Source: Dyadobacter chenwenxiniae (GTDB taxonomy: Bacteria; Bacteroidota; Bacteroidia; Cytophagales; Spirosomataceae). From it: 64,000 nt of DNA. The notes below the pieces were generated by a model, which was not told the origin of the DNA, searched no databases, and worked only from the letters and a program-made list of their open reading frames with translations. The position numbers were made by a program, and so were the translations under genes. Positions 53,201 through 61,752 of the stretch are shown piece by piece. Location of the stretch: assembly GCF_022869785.1 (NCBI RefSeq), contig NZ_CP094997.1, positions 2,914,001 to 2,978,000 of the forward strand. Direction: 5' to 3'. Positions within the stretch are counted from its first letter, which is position 1, and each line of letters opens with the position of its first letter.

Positions 53201-54019
53201 ATGAATATTTTTAGAATATTAGATAGCATTCAACAAGTTGACGGTGACGCTGCGGGCCGCCTTGCGCACACAACCCGTCGCATGTTTATGAACCGCATAG
53301 GAAGCTCTCTGGCAACAGCTGCTGTCCCTACTGCATTCGCAGCGGTTGTTAACAAAGCCTACGGAGCAACTCCTTCGGTTACAGAGATTCTTAATTTCGC
53401 ACTAACACTCGAATATCTAGAAGAAACATTTTACTTTCAGGCAAACAGAATGACCAATTTTATTCCAGCGGAATATACTTTGGTGTTCTCACAAATTGAA
53501 AGACACGAAACGCAACACGTTGACTTTCTGAAAGGTGCGCTGGGCAGCCAGGCTGTTGATCGCCCTCAGTTTGATTTCACTTACGGTGGCGCTTTCCCTG
53601 ATGCATGGACGAACTTCATGACATTCATCACAATATCAGCAGCTTTGGAAGACACTGGTGTTCGTGCCTACAAAGGACAAGCTGGTAACCTGATCACTGC
53701 TCCTGCAATTTTGGAATACGCTTTGCAAGTGCATTCAGTAGAAGCTCGTCACGCTTCACTGGTGAGAAGAATTATCGGTCACTTGAAAAAAGATCCGATG
53801 ATGAAAGGCTGGATCACACAGGATCAAGGTTTCCCGCCGGCTGTTTACAAAGGGGCAACACCTGAATCAAACACAGTTCATGCAGGACTTGATGCTGCTA
53901 CACTTTCGGGAATAGGCTCTATTTCAAGAGACAATGTTACAGAAGCATTTGACGAACCTTTGACAATGGAAGAGGTTTTAGCAATAGCAGGACCATTTAT
54001 CAAAAAAATGGGAATGTAA
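53201..54019 (+). CDS. Tat-exported ferritin-like protein
   Basis: 272 residues. A twin-arginine signal (TTRRMFMNRIGSSLATAAVPTAFAAVV) preceded by about 27 residues. The ferritin-like bundle shows LTLEYLEETFYFQ, IERHETQHVDFLKGALG (ExxH), LEDTGVRAYKG and VEARHAS (ExxH), matching each helix of the preceding gene. Together they may form a hetero-oligomeric periplasmic metal or oxidant-handling complex (inference). Confidence 0.85.
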   Translation: MNIFRILDSIQQVDGDAAGRLAHTTRRMFMNRIGSSLATAAVPTAFAAVVNKAYGATPSVTEILNFALTLEYLEETFYFQANRMTNFIPAEYTLVFSQIERHETQHVDFLKGALGSQAVDRPQFDFTYGGAFPDAWTNFMTFITISAALEDTGVRAYKGQAGNLITAPAILEYALQVHSVEARHASLVRRIIGHLKKDPMMKGWITQDQGFPPAVYKGATPESNTVHAGLDAATLSGIGSISRDNVTEAFDEPLTMEEVLAIAGPFIKKMGM

Positions 54020-54058
54020 AAAATACAATTAATTATTGTGGAGGGTAAGGTAATACAT

Positions 54059-54090
54059 AAGAAAGGATGGCAAATGCCATCCTTTCTTTT
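54059..54090. terminator. terminator between the ferritin-like genes and hemA
   Basis: 14-nt arms (54059-54072 and 54075-54088, AAAGGATGGCA core) with a 2-nt loop and T-rich ends. Serves convergent genes. Confidence 0.85.
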
Positions 54091-54110
54091 TGCTTTATAT
54101 AAAATCTTGA

Positions 54111-55373
54111 TTAATGTTTCTCCGGTTGTTTTTCGAGATTGAACAGATCATTCAAAACGTCGATAAGCGTTTCCGCTTCACCTCTTTTGCAGGCTGCTTT
54201 CAATTGCAGCACGGGAAGTTTAAGGATCTTCTGCATCATGCTGGTGGTGATGCGCTCTACCTTTTCCAGTTCTGAATCTGACAGATTCTTTGTGAAACGC
54301 GTCAGCTCTTCTTTCCGGATCTGTTCCAAAGCGCCTTTCAATTTCTGAATGGTCGGTGAAACGATCATTTCTTTTGACCAGTCGTTAAATTCAAGAACCG
54401 CTTCATCAATGATCTCGCGAACCTGCGGCACGGCTTCCAAACGACGGTGCAATGCTTCATCCGCTTTGGAACGAATAGAATCTATGGTATAAAGCATTAC
54501 GCCCGGAATTTCTTCCACTTCGGGAGAAACGCTGCGGGGCACAGAAAGGTCTACAAAATATTTAAAGGACATTCCGCGCAAACGGACCATCATTTCCTTG
54601 GTAAAGAAAGGCTCGTCGCGCACAATCGAAGATACGATGATGTCCGCTCCCGAAATTTCTGCTTCAATGTCGGAAAAATCGGCAACACGGAAACCTAGTT
54701 CCTCAGCCAGTTTGTCCGCTTTGTCCCTTGAACGGTTAACGATCGTAACCTCGGTGGTTTCTCTCTGAGCCAGATTACGGCAAACATCCGCCCCTATTTC
54801 CCCTAACCCCACAATCAGTACTTTCGGATTCGGCATTAACCCTTCCAGCAACTCAACGGCTGCATAGGAAATAGATGCAGCTCCGTCGCGGAAGAAAGTC
54901 TCCTGCGCTACGCGCTTATTGGCAAAGAAAATGGTGTGTAAAAGTCTGTGTAAAAATGGCCCGGCCATATTGAGGTCAGCCGACCATTGATATGCATGCT
55001 TGATCTGATTTGGAATTTGCATATCTCCCACAACCTGCGATTGCAAGCCCGTGGCCACCTGAAATAAATGCTGAACTGCACTTTGACCTTCTGAAAAACG
55101 CTCAAAATAACCTTTGAAAGATTCCAGATCTGAAACGCCTTTCTGAATCAGAAGCATTTTGATGATTTCCTCATTCAGATCAGTTGAGGCAGAATAATAT
55201 ATTTCGGTACGGTTGCAGGTGGAGACAACAAGGACATCAGAGACATCGAAAAAATCTTTCAGCCTGAGCATCATACTCTTCGCCTCCGCCTCATTCAAAG
55301 CAAGCTGTTCCCTGATAGTCAGAGTTGCATTCCGATGTGATAAACTTATTGATTTGAAATGATTATACATCAC
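54111..55373 (-). CDS. hemA: glutamyl-tRNA reductase HemA
   Basis: 420 residues. First step of C5 heme synthesis: reduces glutamyl-tRNA to glutamate semialdehyde. Catalytic Cys in VVSTCNRTEIYY (about residue 53), the QVVGDMQIPNQIKHAYQ segment, the NADPH loop VLIVGLGEIGADVCRNLA, VDLSVPRSV and a C-terminal dimerisation helix region. Full length. The second codon is also ATG. Confidence 0.96.
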   Translation of the reverse strand: MMYNHFKSISLSHRNATLTIREQLALNEAEAKSMMLRLKDFFDVSDVLVVSTCNRTEIYYSASTDLNEEIIKMLLIQKGVSDLESFKGYFERFSEGQSAVQHLFQVATGLQSQVVGDMQIPNQIKHAYQWSADLNMAGPFLHRLLHTIFFANKRVAQETFFRDGAASISYAAVELLEGLMPNPKVLIVGLGEIGADVCRNLAQRETTEVTIVNRSRDKADKLAEELGFRVADFSDIEAEISGADIIVSSIVRDEPFFTKEMMVRLRGMSFKYFVDLSVPRSVSPEVEEIPGVMLYTIDSIRSKADEALHRRLEAVPQVREIIDEAVLEFNDWSKEMIVSPTIQKLKGALEQIRKEELTRFTKNLSDSELEKVERITTSMMQKILKLPVLQLKAACKRGEAETLIDVLNDLFNLEKQPEKH

Positions 55374-55391
55374 TGGTTCTTATACGGTTCA

Positions 55392-55399
55392 CAAAAGTA
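55392..55399 (-). promoter_or_regulatory. TAnnTTTG promoter box of hemA
   Basis: On the minus strand TACTTTTG lies 18 bases before the hemA ATG. A second TTTTG stands just upstream, at a shorter than usual distance. Confidence 0.4.
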
Positions 55400-55575
55400 C
55401 GGCACAAAACTTACAATAGGAACGTGTCCAATGCACCGGAAGTTTATTTAGAAATCTTATAAATAATAATATCGCGACCGACTCGAATTCTTACATTTTA
55501 GCCACTAAGCACGAATATTTTACGTTATTTACAGGATATAACATGAACACCGGGGAATGCGTGCCCGGCCATTGA

Positions 55576-56853
55576 ATGATTAGCGAAACTCCAAAGCAAA
55601 AGCCTCGTTTTCGTCTGCAGCCCGTAGCCGTTCTGAACAGTCAGCGCCTGCGCCGCTCGCTCATGGACACGTATAACCAGAAGAGCTTTTATAAATACAT
55701 TATCGGCATCATCCTGCTTTTATTAAGCATTGGTTCGCTGTTTTATACCGACAAACTGGTGGAAGAACTCGAACAACGTGAAGAACGTGAGGTCCAGCTT
55801 TATGCAGAGGGAATGCGTTATGTGTTCAACAGCCCGTTCGACGAAAATTTCAATGTGGTTTTTCAGGTGATCCAGGATGCTGTCAACTTTTACCAGATTC
55901 CTGTGATCTATGTGAATGAAAATAACATCCCGAATCCCAATAAGAACATTCAATTTCCTGCCAACGCCGGTCCTGCCGAGCGCGAGAGGGTCATTCAGGA
56001 CAAGCTGGCTGATATGAAACTCGAACATCCGCCTATTCCGGTTGATTTGGGAAGAGGACGCACAGGCAACATTTATTATAGCAACTCTTTCTTGCTCACG
56101 CAATTACGCTATTATCCGTTTTTGCAGCTTTCGGTAATGCTTCTGATAGGCTATCTCGCTTATTTGGCATTCAGCTCTGCGCGGAAAGCGGAACAGAACC
56201 GGGTTTGGGTTGGTTTGGCCAAAGAAACTGCGCACCAGTTAGGAACGCCACTGTCCTCATTGATGGCCTGGGTTGAATATTTCAGGAGCGATGCGAGCAT
56301 TGATCCATCGATTGCCGAGGAAATAGAAAAGGACGTGATCCGGCTTGAAATGATCACCACGCGATTTTCCAACATTGGCTCTGTGCCAACATTGAAGGAT
56401 GAACCGGTTACCGAGATTGTGACGAATTTTATCAGTTACCTCGAAAAGCGTGTTTCGTCCAAAGTCAAATTCTCTGTCTTTAATGAGCTTGCAGACGAAC
56501 AGACCGCATTGCTCAATAAGAACCTTTTTGAATGGGTGATCGAAAACGTTTGTAAAAACGCTGTTGACGCAATGGGCGGGATAGGGGAAATCAATGTGAC
56601 GCTTCAGGCGCCGCCGAATACAAAGGAAATCTGGATCGACATTGCGGACACAGGAAAAGGAATGAGCAAAGCCAATATGAATAAGATCTTTAATCCGGGA
56701 TTCAGCACAAAAAAACGCGGCTGGGGATTGGGATTAACACTGGCAAAAAGGATTATTGAGAATTACCATTCCGGCAAGCTCTTTGTCAAAAGCTCCGAAA
56801 TCGGTAAAGGAACGACGTTCAGGATTTCCTTGAACGCAAACATTATTGAATGA
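55576..56853 (+). CDS. membrane sensor histidine kinase (orphan)
   Basis: 425 residues. Two membrane helices (about 41-59, YIIGIILLLLSIGSLFY, and about 178-197, FLQLSVMLLIGYLAYLAF) enclose a periplasmic sensor part of about 115 residues. The cytoplasmic kinase has the H-box LAKETAHQLGTPLSSLMAWVEYFR, N-box ENVCKNAVDAMGG, DTGKGM and GWGLGLTLAKRI. No response-regulator gene is next to it. Bacteroidota carry many kinases of this form; the signal is unknown. Confidence 0.88.
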   Translation: MISETPKQKPRFRLQPVAVLNSQRLRRSLMDTYNQKSFYKYIIGIILLLLSIGSLFYTDKLVEELEQREEREVQLYAEGMRYVFNSPFDENFNVVFQVIQDAVNFYQIPVIYVNENNIPNPNKNIQFPANAGPAERERVIQDKLADMKLEHPPIPVDLGRGRTGNIYYSNSFLLTQLRYYPFLQLSVMLLIGYLAYLAFSSARKAEQNRVWVGLAKETAHQLGTPLSSLMAWVEYFRSDASIDPSIAEEIEKDVIRLEMITTRFSNIGSVPTLKDEPVTEIVTNFISYLEKRVSSKVKFSVFNELADEQTALLNKNLFEWVIENVCKNAVDAMGGIGEINVTLQAPPNTKEIWIDIADTGKGMSKANMNKIFNPGFSTKKRGWGLGLTLAKRIIENYHSGKLFVKSSEIGKGTTFRISLNANIIE

Positions 56854-56860
56854 TGCACTT

Positions 56861-57388
56861 TTATCTATAACCGGGAACAGTCACAACATCCGTCTCTACC
56901 TGGTTGCTGTAATGTAAAGCCCTGTCACGGATCCTGACTTTGAACTTTTGCTCAACATCCACAGTGGTATTTCCGTAAATTCTGTCGACTTGCAAATCGA
57001 GCTTTCCTTTAATCGCACCCGGCTTGCCATCCGGCTTTAAGATCGGCATCCACATCACAGAATCAACGGACAGGATTCTTTCATCCCAGGAGCCGTTTAG
57101 TTGCTTCGTCAATGTAACCAACTCATAATTGCCAGTCTTTCCGTAGCGCGCCTTGAAATCCTCATCAGATCGCTCATCCGCAGTGGCGCCAAGATCGCCT
57201 TCTTTATCCTCAAATGTGACTGTGATAACGACCTTTTCCCGCAGCTTTTCCTTTGTTACAGGATCCGTTTCAGGAAATTGGTCAATAGCAGCATATTCAA
57301 TTCTGGGAACTGAATCAAAATCGGGTGTTTGTAAACAACCTGATAAAGAGGTGCAAAATGCAACGATTATGGTAGTGCTAAGTTTCAT
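56861..57388 (-). CDS. small lipoprotein, paralogue of the next gene
   Basis: 175 residues. Lipobox LSGC (about residue 18), then a beta-rich domain with DFDSVPRIEYAAIDQFPETDPVT, VTFEDKEGDLGATADERSDEDF and a PGYR end. ATG 57388 gives the signal peptide; a TTG at 57421 is in frame but less likely. It is about half identical by eye to the gene at 57418-57945, hence a tandem duplication. Function unknown. Confidence 0.7.
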   Translation of the reverse strand: MKLSTTIIVAFCTSLSGCLQTPDFDSVPRIEYAAIDQFPETDPVTKEKLREKVVITVTFEDKEGDLGATADERSDEDFKARYGKTGNYELVTLTKQLNGSWDERILSVDSVMWMPILKPDGKPGAIKGKLDLQVDRIYGNTTVDVEQKFKVRIRDRALHYSNQVETDVVTVPGYR

Positions 57389-57417
57389 TGTCAAATCATT
57401 TAGAGGGTCAGAAATAC

Positions 57418-57945
57418 TCAACGATAACCTGGAACCTGGATGCTGTCTGTCTGGATTTGCTCACTCACATGGAATGCCCTGTCGCGGATACGCACCTTGA
57501 ACCTCACATAAACCGGAACTGTGCTGTTACCATATAAAAAACTCGTGTTAAGATCTATTTTTCCTTTGATCGGGCCTGGCTTGCCGTCCGGCTTCAAAAT
57601 CGGCATCCATTTGTATTGATCTTCGGCTAGAATTGACTCTGTCCACTTGCCGTCCGCTCCTTTTCTGGCAGTAACAAGCTCATAATTTCCCCATTTCCCG
57701 TAGGGTTTAATAAAAGAAGAATCCGAACGTTCATCAGCAGAGGCACCCAGGTCGCCATCGCCATCCTCGAAATCAATGGTAATGATCACATTTTCGCGGA
57801 CCTTCTTTCCGGTTGCTTCATCAACCTCAGGTTCCTGGTCGATGCCATTATAGTATATTTTGGGTGTATCGTCAAAGTCCGGAATATCCACGCAACCCAA
57901 TGCTCCGGCTGCCAAAATGATGAATAGGGAAACTTTCAATTGCAT
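57418..57945 (-). CDS. small lipoprotein, tandem paralogue
   Basis: 175 residues. Lipobox ALGC (about residue 18), then DFDDTPKIYYNGIDQEPEVDEAT, IDFEDGDGDLGASADERSD, WMPILKPDGKPGPIKGKIDL and a PGYR end. The acidic DGDGDLGA stretch resembles a calcium-binding loop. Same layout as the following gene on the strand. Likely outer-membrane attached; no named family recognised. Confidence 0.7.
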   Translation of the reverse strand: MQLKVSLFIILAAGALGCVDIPDFDDTPKIYYNGIDQEPEVDEATGKKVRENVIITIDFEDGDGDLGASADERSDSSFIKPYGKWGNYELVTARKGADGKWTESILAEDQYKWMPILKPDGKPGPIKGKIDLNTSFLYGNSTVPVYVRFKVRIRDRAFHVSEQIQTDSIQVPGYR

Positions 57946-57983
57946 ATTAACTTTGTATTTATATTTCTACGAAAGTAACAGTA

Positions 57984-59039
57984 TTGGAACTTCAAAACAA
58001 CAAATCACAAACCGAAAAAAGGCAGGCGTTGCGCAGGCAGATCCTCAATTTAAGATCTTCTGATTTTGAACGCCTTGCACTGGATATTTTCCGCTATCAG
58101 GCACTTTATAACCCCGTTTATGGCCAGTATATCCAACACCTGAACATTAAACCGGAGCAGGTCACCCGCTTAACCGATATTCCTTTCCTGCCGGTCCAGT
58201 TTTTCAAACACCATATTATTAGAAGCTGCGAACCGCCAGCCACTGCTGTAATTTTTGAAAGCAGCGGAACGACCGGACAGCAGACAAGCCAGCACCATTT
58301 GTTCGATGAGACATTGTATAAAACCGTCTCAAACCGGATTTTCCAGGAAAATTTTGGTGACCTGAATCAGTTCCATATTCTGGCGCTGCTTCCATCATAT
58401 CTTGAACGAAACAACTCTTCGCTCGTGTATATGATGCAGCATTTTATTGCTGAAAGCAAGTCGGAAATTTCAGGGTTTTATCTCAAAAATGTGGATGAAA
58501 TGCTCAAAACGCTCATGTTTCTTGCCAACAACCCCGATGGCAGGAAGGTGCTTATGCTGGGCGTAACATTCGCGCTGCTGGACCTCGCCGAAAGCGAATA
58601 TGATCTGTCCTTTTTAAGCCAAATCAGGGATCTTACGGTCATGGATACGGGCGGCATGAAAGGTCGCCGGCAGGAACTGTTACGAGAGGAAGTGCACGAC
58701 ATTCTCACAGCCAAACTTTTTGTTGATAAAATTTATTCAGAATATGGCATGACCGAAATGCTCTCACAGGGTTATTCCCACGGTGGCGGGCTGCTCGTTC
58801 CGGGGTTCTCCATGAGGATCTTACTGCGAGATATCAATGATCCGTTTGCCATTTATGATCACAACATCAACAGCTCTAAAACCGGTGGCATCAATGTGAT
58901 CGACCTGGCGAACCTGGATAGCTGCTCATTTATTGAAACCCAGGACCTCGGCAGATTTGGGGAGAAAGAAGGGTCGTTCTATGTTATGGGCCGCTTTGAT
59001 AATTCTGACATCCGTGGTTGCAATTTAATGGTAATCTAA
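57984..59039 (+). CDS. LuxE/PaaK-like acyl-protein synthetase
   Basis: 351 residues. Adenylate-forming enzyme of the LuxE group: IPFLPVQFFKHH, the ATP motif ESSGTTGQQTSQH (about residue 92), DTGGMKGRRQEL, IYSEYGMTEMLSQGY and IETQDLGRFGEKEGSFYVMGR near the end. LuxE activates fatty acids for a reductase in bioluminescence; Bacteroidota homologues occur without lux genes and may activate acyl groups for lipids or surface molecules. The start is TTG 57984, with no better ATG. It is divergent from the lipoprotein pair. Confidence 0.82.
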   Translation: MELQNNKSQTEKRQALRRQILNLRSSDFERLALDIFRYQALYNPVYGQYIQHLNIKPEQVTRLTDIPFLPVQFFKHHIIRSCEPPATAVIFESSGTTGQQTSQHHLFDETLYKTVSNRIFQENFGDLNQFHILALLPSYLERNNSSLVYMMQHFIAESKSEISGFYLKNVDEMLKTLMFLANNPDGRKVLMLGVTFALLDLAESEYDLSFLSQIRDLTVMDTGGMKGRRQELLREEVHDILTAKLFVDKIYSEYGMTEMLSQGYSHGGGLLVPGFSMRILLRDINDPFAIYDHNINSSKTGGINVIDLANLDSCSFIETQDLGRFGEKEGSFYVMGRFDNSDIRGCNLMVI

Positions 59040-59278
59040 GTCGTTTTTCTCTGGCGTTAGAGAAATCAGGCCGTGGTAAGAAAGTATACATTAATGCTAT
59101 TTTAATATCGCACAGCATATTGATTGTGAATAGCATAGCATATTCTACCATTATATAGAATTATTCTAAGAACCCGTAAATAGAGAATATTTCATAAATT
59201 AGCAGGCTTTTAGAAATTGCATTAATCAAATGTATTATTACACTTTGGATTGTTAACCTATCATATAAAGTATATCAA

Positions 59279-59878
59279 ATGAAAAGACGTGATGCCCTTG
59301 GTCGTGTGGCACTTTTAATGGGTGGTGCACTCTCAGCCCCCACGATGCTGGCGTTTCTGGAAGGCTGCAAGAAAGCCTCGGATACCGCCACCGGAATTAC
59401 ATTTCCGTTCACACCGGAACGGCAGGCGCTGATTGCAGAGGTCACTGAGATCATCATTCCAAAAACAGACACGCCGGGAGCGAAGGATGCGAAAGTGGGT
59501 GAGTTTATTGAAAAGATGATGAAGGATTGCTATTCCGAGCCTGAACAAGAAAGTTTCAACAAAGGTTTGGAAGAGTTGGAAAAGAAAGATTTCATGAAAT
59601 CCACTCCACAGGAACAAACCAAGATCCTGACCGAAATGGAAAAAGCATCCAAAGCCGATCTGGCCAAAGCAGACACCGAAAAGAAGAAATACACCGAAGC
59701 CGGAAAAGAATATACCGACGCACCTGTGCCATTCTTCCGCCTGCTGAAAGAATTGACCCTTTTGGGTTATTTCACTTCGGAGCAAGGAGCCACACAAGCA
59801 CTTGAATATGTGCCGGTTCCAGGCCGTTATGACGGTTGCGTCGATTACAAGCCTGGACAAAAAGCTTGGGCTCTATAA
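59279..59878 (+). CDS. gluconate 2-dehydrogenase subunit 3-family protein (Tat-exported)
   Basis: 199 residues. A twin-arginine start (MKRRDALGRVALLMGGALSAPTML) and a FLEGC segment that may be lipidated. The mature domain is that of the small subunit of periplasmic GMC dehydrogenases (FTPERQALIAEVTEIIIPKTDTPGAKDA, LLKELTLLGYFTSEQG). It usually folds with the GMC subunit and carries it through the Tat system. The 239 bases upstream are very A/T rich and hold no gene. Confidence 0.88.
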   Translation: MKRRDALGRVALLMGGALSAPTMLAFLEGCKKASDTATGITFPFTPERQALIAEVTEIIIPKTDTPGAKDAKVGEFIEKMMKDCYSEPEQESFNKGLEELEKKDFMKSTPQEQTKILTEMEKASKADLAKADTEKKKYTEAGKEYTDAPVPFFRLLKELTLLGYFTSEQGATQALEYVPVPGRYDGCVDYKPGQKAWAL

Positions 59879-59948
59879 GCAACTGCTCACCGAAATTTCT
59901 TCATATGGCCGGATTTGGCCAAGTTATTAATATTGAAAAACATTCATC

Positions 59949-61667
59949 ATGAATTTAAACATAAAAGCAGCGAAACAAACCACCTATGACGCAATCGTGG
60001 TTGGATCGGGAATCAGCGGCGGCTGGGCAGCTAAGGAATTGACAGAAAAGGGCTTAAAAGTGGTTATGCTTGAAAGGGGCCGCGACATTAAGCACATTAC
60101 CGATTACAAAACAGCAACTTTGGCTCCCTGGGAATTTGAACACAGAGGCCGCGTTACTACCATTGCAAAAGAGCAATACTGGGCCGGGATCAGGACAGGT
60201 TATACGGCCAATGAAGAGTGGGCCTACCTGTTTGAGAACGATAAAGAAAATCAGTACGAAGAAACCCGCAAGTTTGACTGGATCCGCGCCTATCACGTAG
60301 GCGGACGTTCCCTGCTGTGGGGACGCCAGAGCTATCGCCTCAACCCCATGGATTTTGAAGCGAATGCCAAGGACGGCATTGCCGTTGACTGGCCCATCCG
60401 TTACAAAGACATTGCGCCCTGGTACGACTACGTGGAGAAGTTTGCAGGCATCAGCGGTGCGAAGGACGGCTTGGATGTGTTGCCAGATGGCAATTACCTG
60501 CCCCCAATGCAAATGAACTGTGTTGAAAAACACGTTAAAGGCGAAGTAGAGAAAAAATTTGCAGGCCGTCACATTATTATGGGACGTGCTGCCCACCTTA
60601 CGCAACCACAAGCTTTCCACACAGAATTGGGACGTGCTGCTTGTCAGTTCCGGAACATGTGTATGCGCGGATGCCCTTATGGAGCTTATTTCAGCACACA
60701 GTCAGCTACGCTTCCTGCTGCACAGAAAACGGGTAATCTTACATTGGTGCCTGATTCCATCGTTTCAGAAGTTATTTACGACGACAAAGCCGGCAAAGTG
60801 ACCGGTGTGCGCGTGATCAATCAGAACACATTGGAAACGAAAGAATATTATGCAAAAATCGTTTTCCTGAATGCTTCGGCCATTGCTTCGGCTTCTATTC
60901 TGATGAACTCCAAGTCGAAACGCTTCCCGAACGGTTTGGGTAATGAAAGCGATCAGTTGGGACGCAACATTATGGACCACCATTTGGCGGTAGGCGCCAG
61001 AGCAGATGTGGATGGATTTGAAGACAAATATTACTTCGGAAGACGTGCGAACGGGATCTATATTCCCCGTTACCGCAACTGGGGCGACGACAAACGCGAT
61101 TATATCCGCGGGTTCGGTTACCAGGGAGGAGCAAGCCGTGAAAGCTGGGGACGCGGCGTAGGAACGGACGGTTTTGGTGCAGACTTCAAAAAGTCGATTT
61201 CTGAGCCAGGCGGTTGGAATATGAACATTCAAGGCTTTGGTGAGATGATCGCGGATGAGAAAAACCGGTTCACATTGCACCCAACAAAAAAAGATAAATG
61301 GGGGCTTCCACTCGTTGTTTTTGACGCAGCTTATGGCGAAAACGAAAAGAAAATGCGTGTGGATATGATGAACGACGCAGCAGAAATGCTGGAAGCGGCA
61401 GGGCTGAAGAACGTAACGCCGTATATCGACGACTCAAAGCACCCAGGCATTGGCATTCATGAAATGGGGACAGCCAGAATGGGCAATGATCCGAAAACCT
61501 CTGTTTTGAACAAAAACAACCAGGTTTGGGGTGCAGAGAATGTGTATGTTACAGATGGCGCATTTATGACTTCCGCATCTTGTGTAAATCCATCGCTCAC
61601 GTACATGGCAATGACGGCCCGTGCAGCTGACCATGCTGTTAAGGAGCTTAAAAAAATGAATGTTTAG
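59949..61667 (+). CDS. GMC-family FAD oxidoreductase
   Basis: 572 residues. FAD motif AIVVGSGISGGWAAKELTEKG (about 15-35), VGGRSLLWGRQSYR, a Cys-containing MCMRGCPYGAYFSTQ stretch, and the C-terminal catalytic region GIHEMGTARMG and VTDGAFMTSASCVNPSLTYMAMTARAADH. No signal peptide of its own, so it probably leaves the cell with the Tat-targeted subunit 3 encoded 70 bases upstream. Likely oxidises a sugar or sugar acid in the periplasm. No cytochrome c subunit gene is adjacent. Confidence 0.9.
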   Translation: MNLNIKAAKQTTYDAIVVGSGISGGWAAKELTEKGLKVVMLERGRDIKHITDYKTATLAPWEFEHRGRVTTIAKEQYWAGIRTGYTANEEWAYLFENDKENQYEETRKFDWIRAYHVGGRSLLWGRQSYRLNPMDFEANAKDGIAVDWPIRYKDIAPWYDYVEKFAGISGAKDGLDVLPDGNYLPPMQMNCVEKHVKGEVEKKFAGRHIIMGRAAHLTQPQAFHTELGRAACQFRNMCMRGCPYGAYFSTQSATLPAAQKTGNLTLVPDSIVSEVIYDDKAGKVTGVRVINQNTLETKEYYAKIVFLNASAIASASILMNSKSKRFPNGLGNESDQLGRNIMDHHLAVGARADVDGFEDKYYFGRRANGIYIPRYRNWGDDKRDYIRGFGYQGGASRESWGRGVGTDGFGADFKKSISEPGGWNMNIQGFGEMIADEKNRFTLHPTKKDKWGLPLVVFDAAYGENEKKMRVDMMNDAAEMLEAAGLKNVTPYIDDSKHPGIGIHEMGTARMGNDPKTSVLNKNNQVWGAENVYVTDGAFMTSASCVNPSLTYMAMTARAADHAVKELKKMNV

Positions 61668-61687
61668 TAAAACCACATTCAAGAACC

Positions 61688-61723
61688 AAAAACCTCGTTG
61701 GGTAAATCCAGCGAGGTTTTTTC
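61688..61723 (+). terminator. terminator after the GMC gene
   Basis: AAAAACCTCGTTGG (61688-61701) pairs with CCAGCGAGGTTTTT (61708-61721) with one G-T pair; the U-tract follows. Confidence 0.85.
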
Positions 61724-61752
61724 TTTTATGCTCTGACTAAACCCATCGAAAT

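Noticed and set aside
59040..59278. Small RNA or repeat in the A/T-rich gap before the GMC genes
   Set aside because: Several short inverted stretches occur, but none forms a long stem or matches a known RNA.
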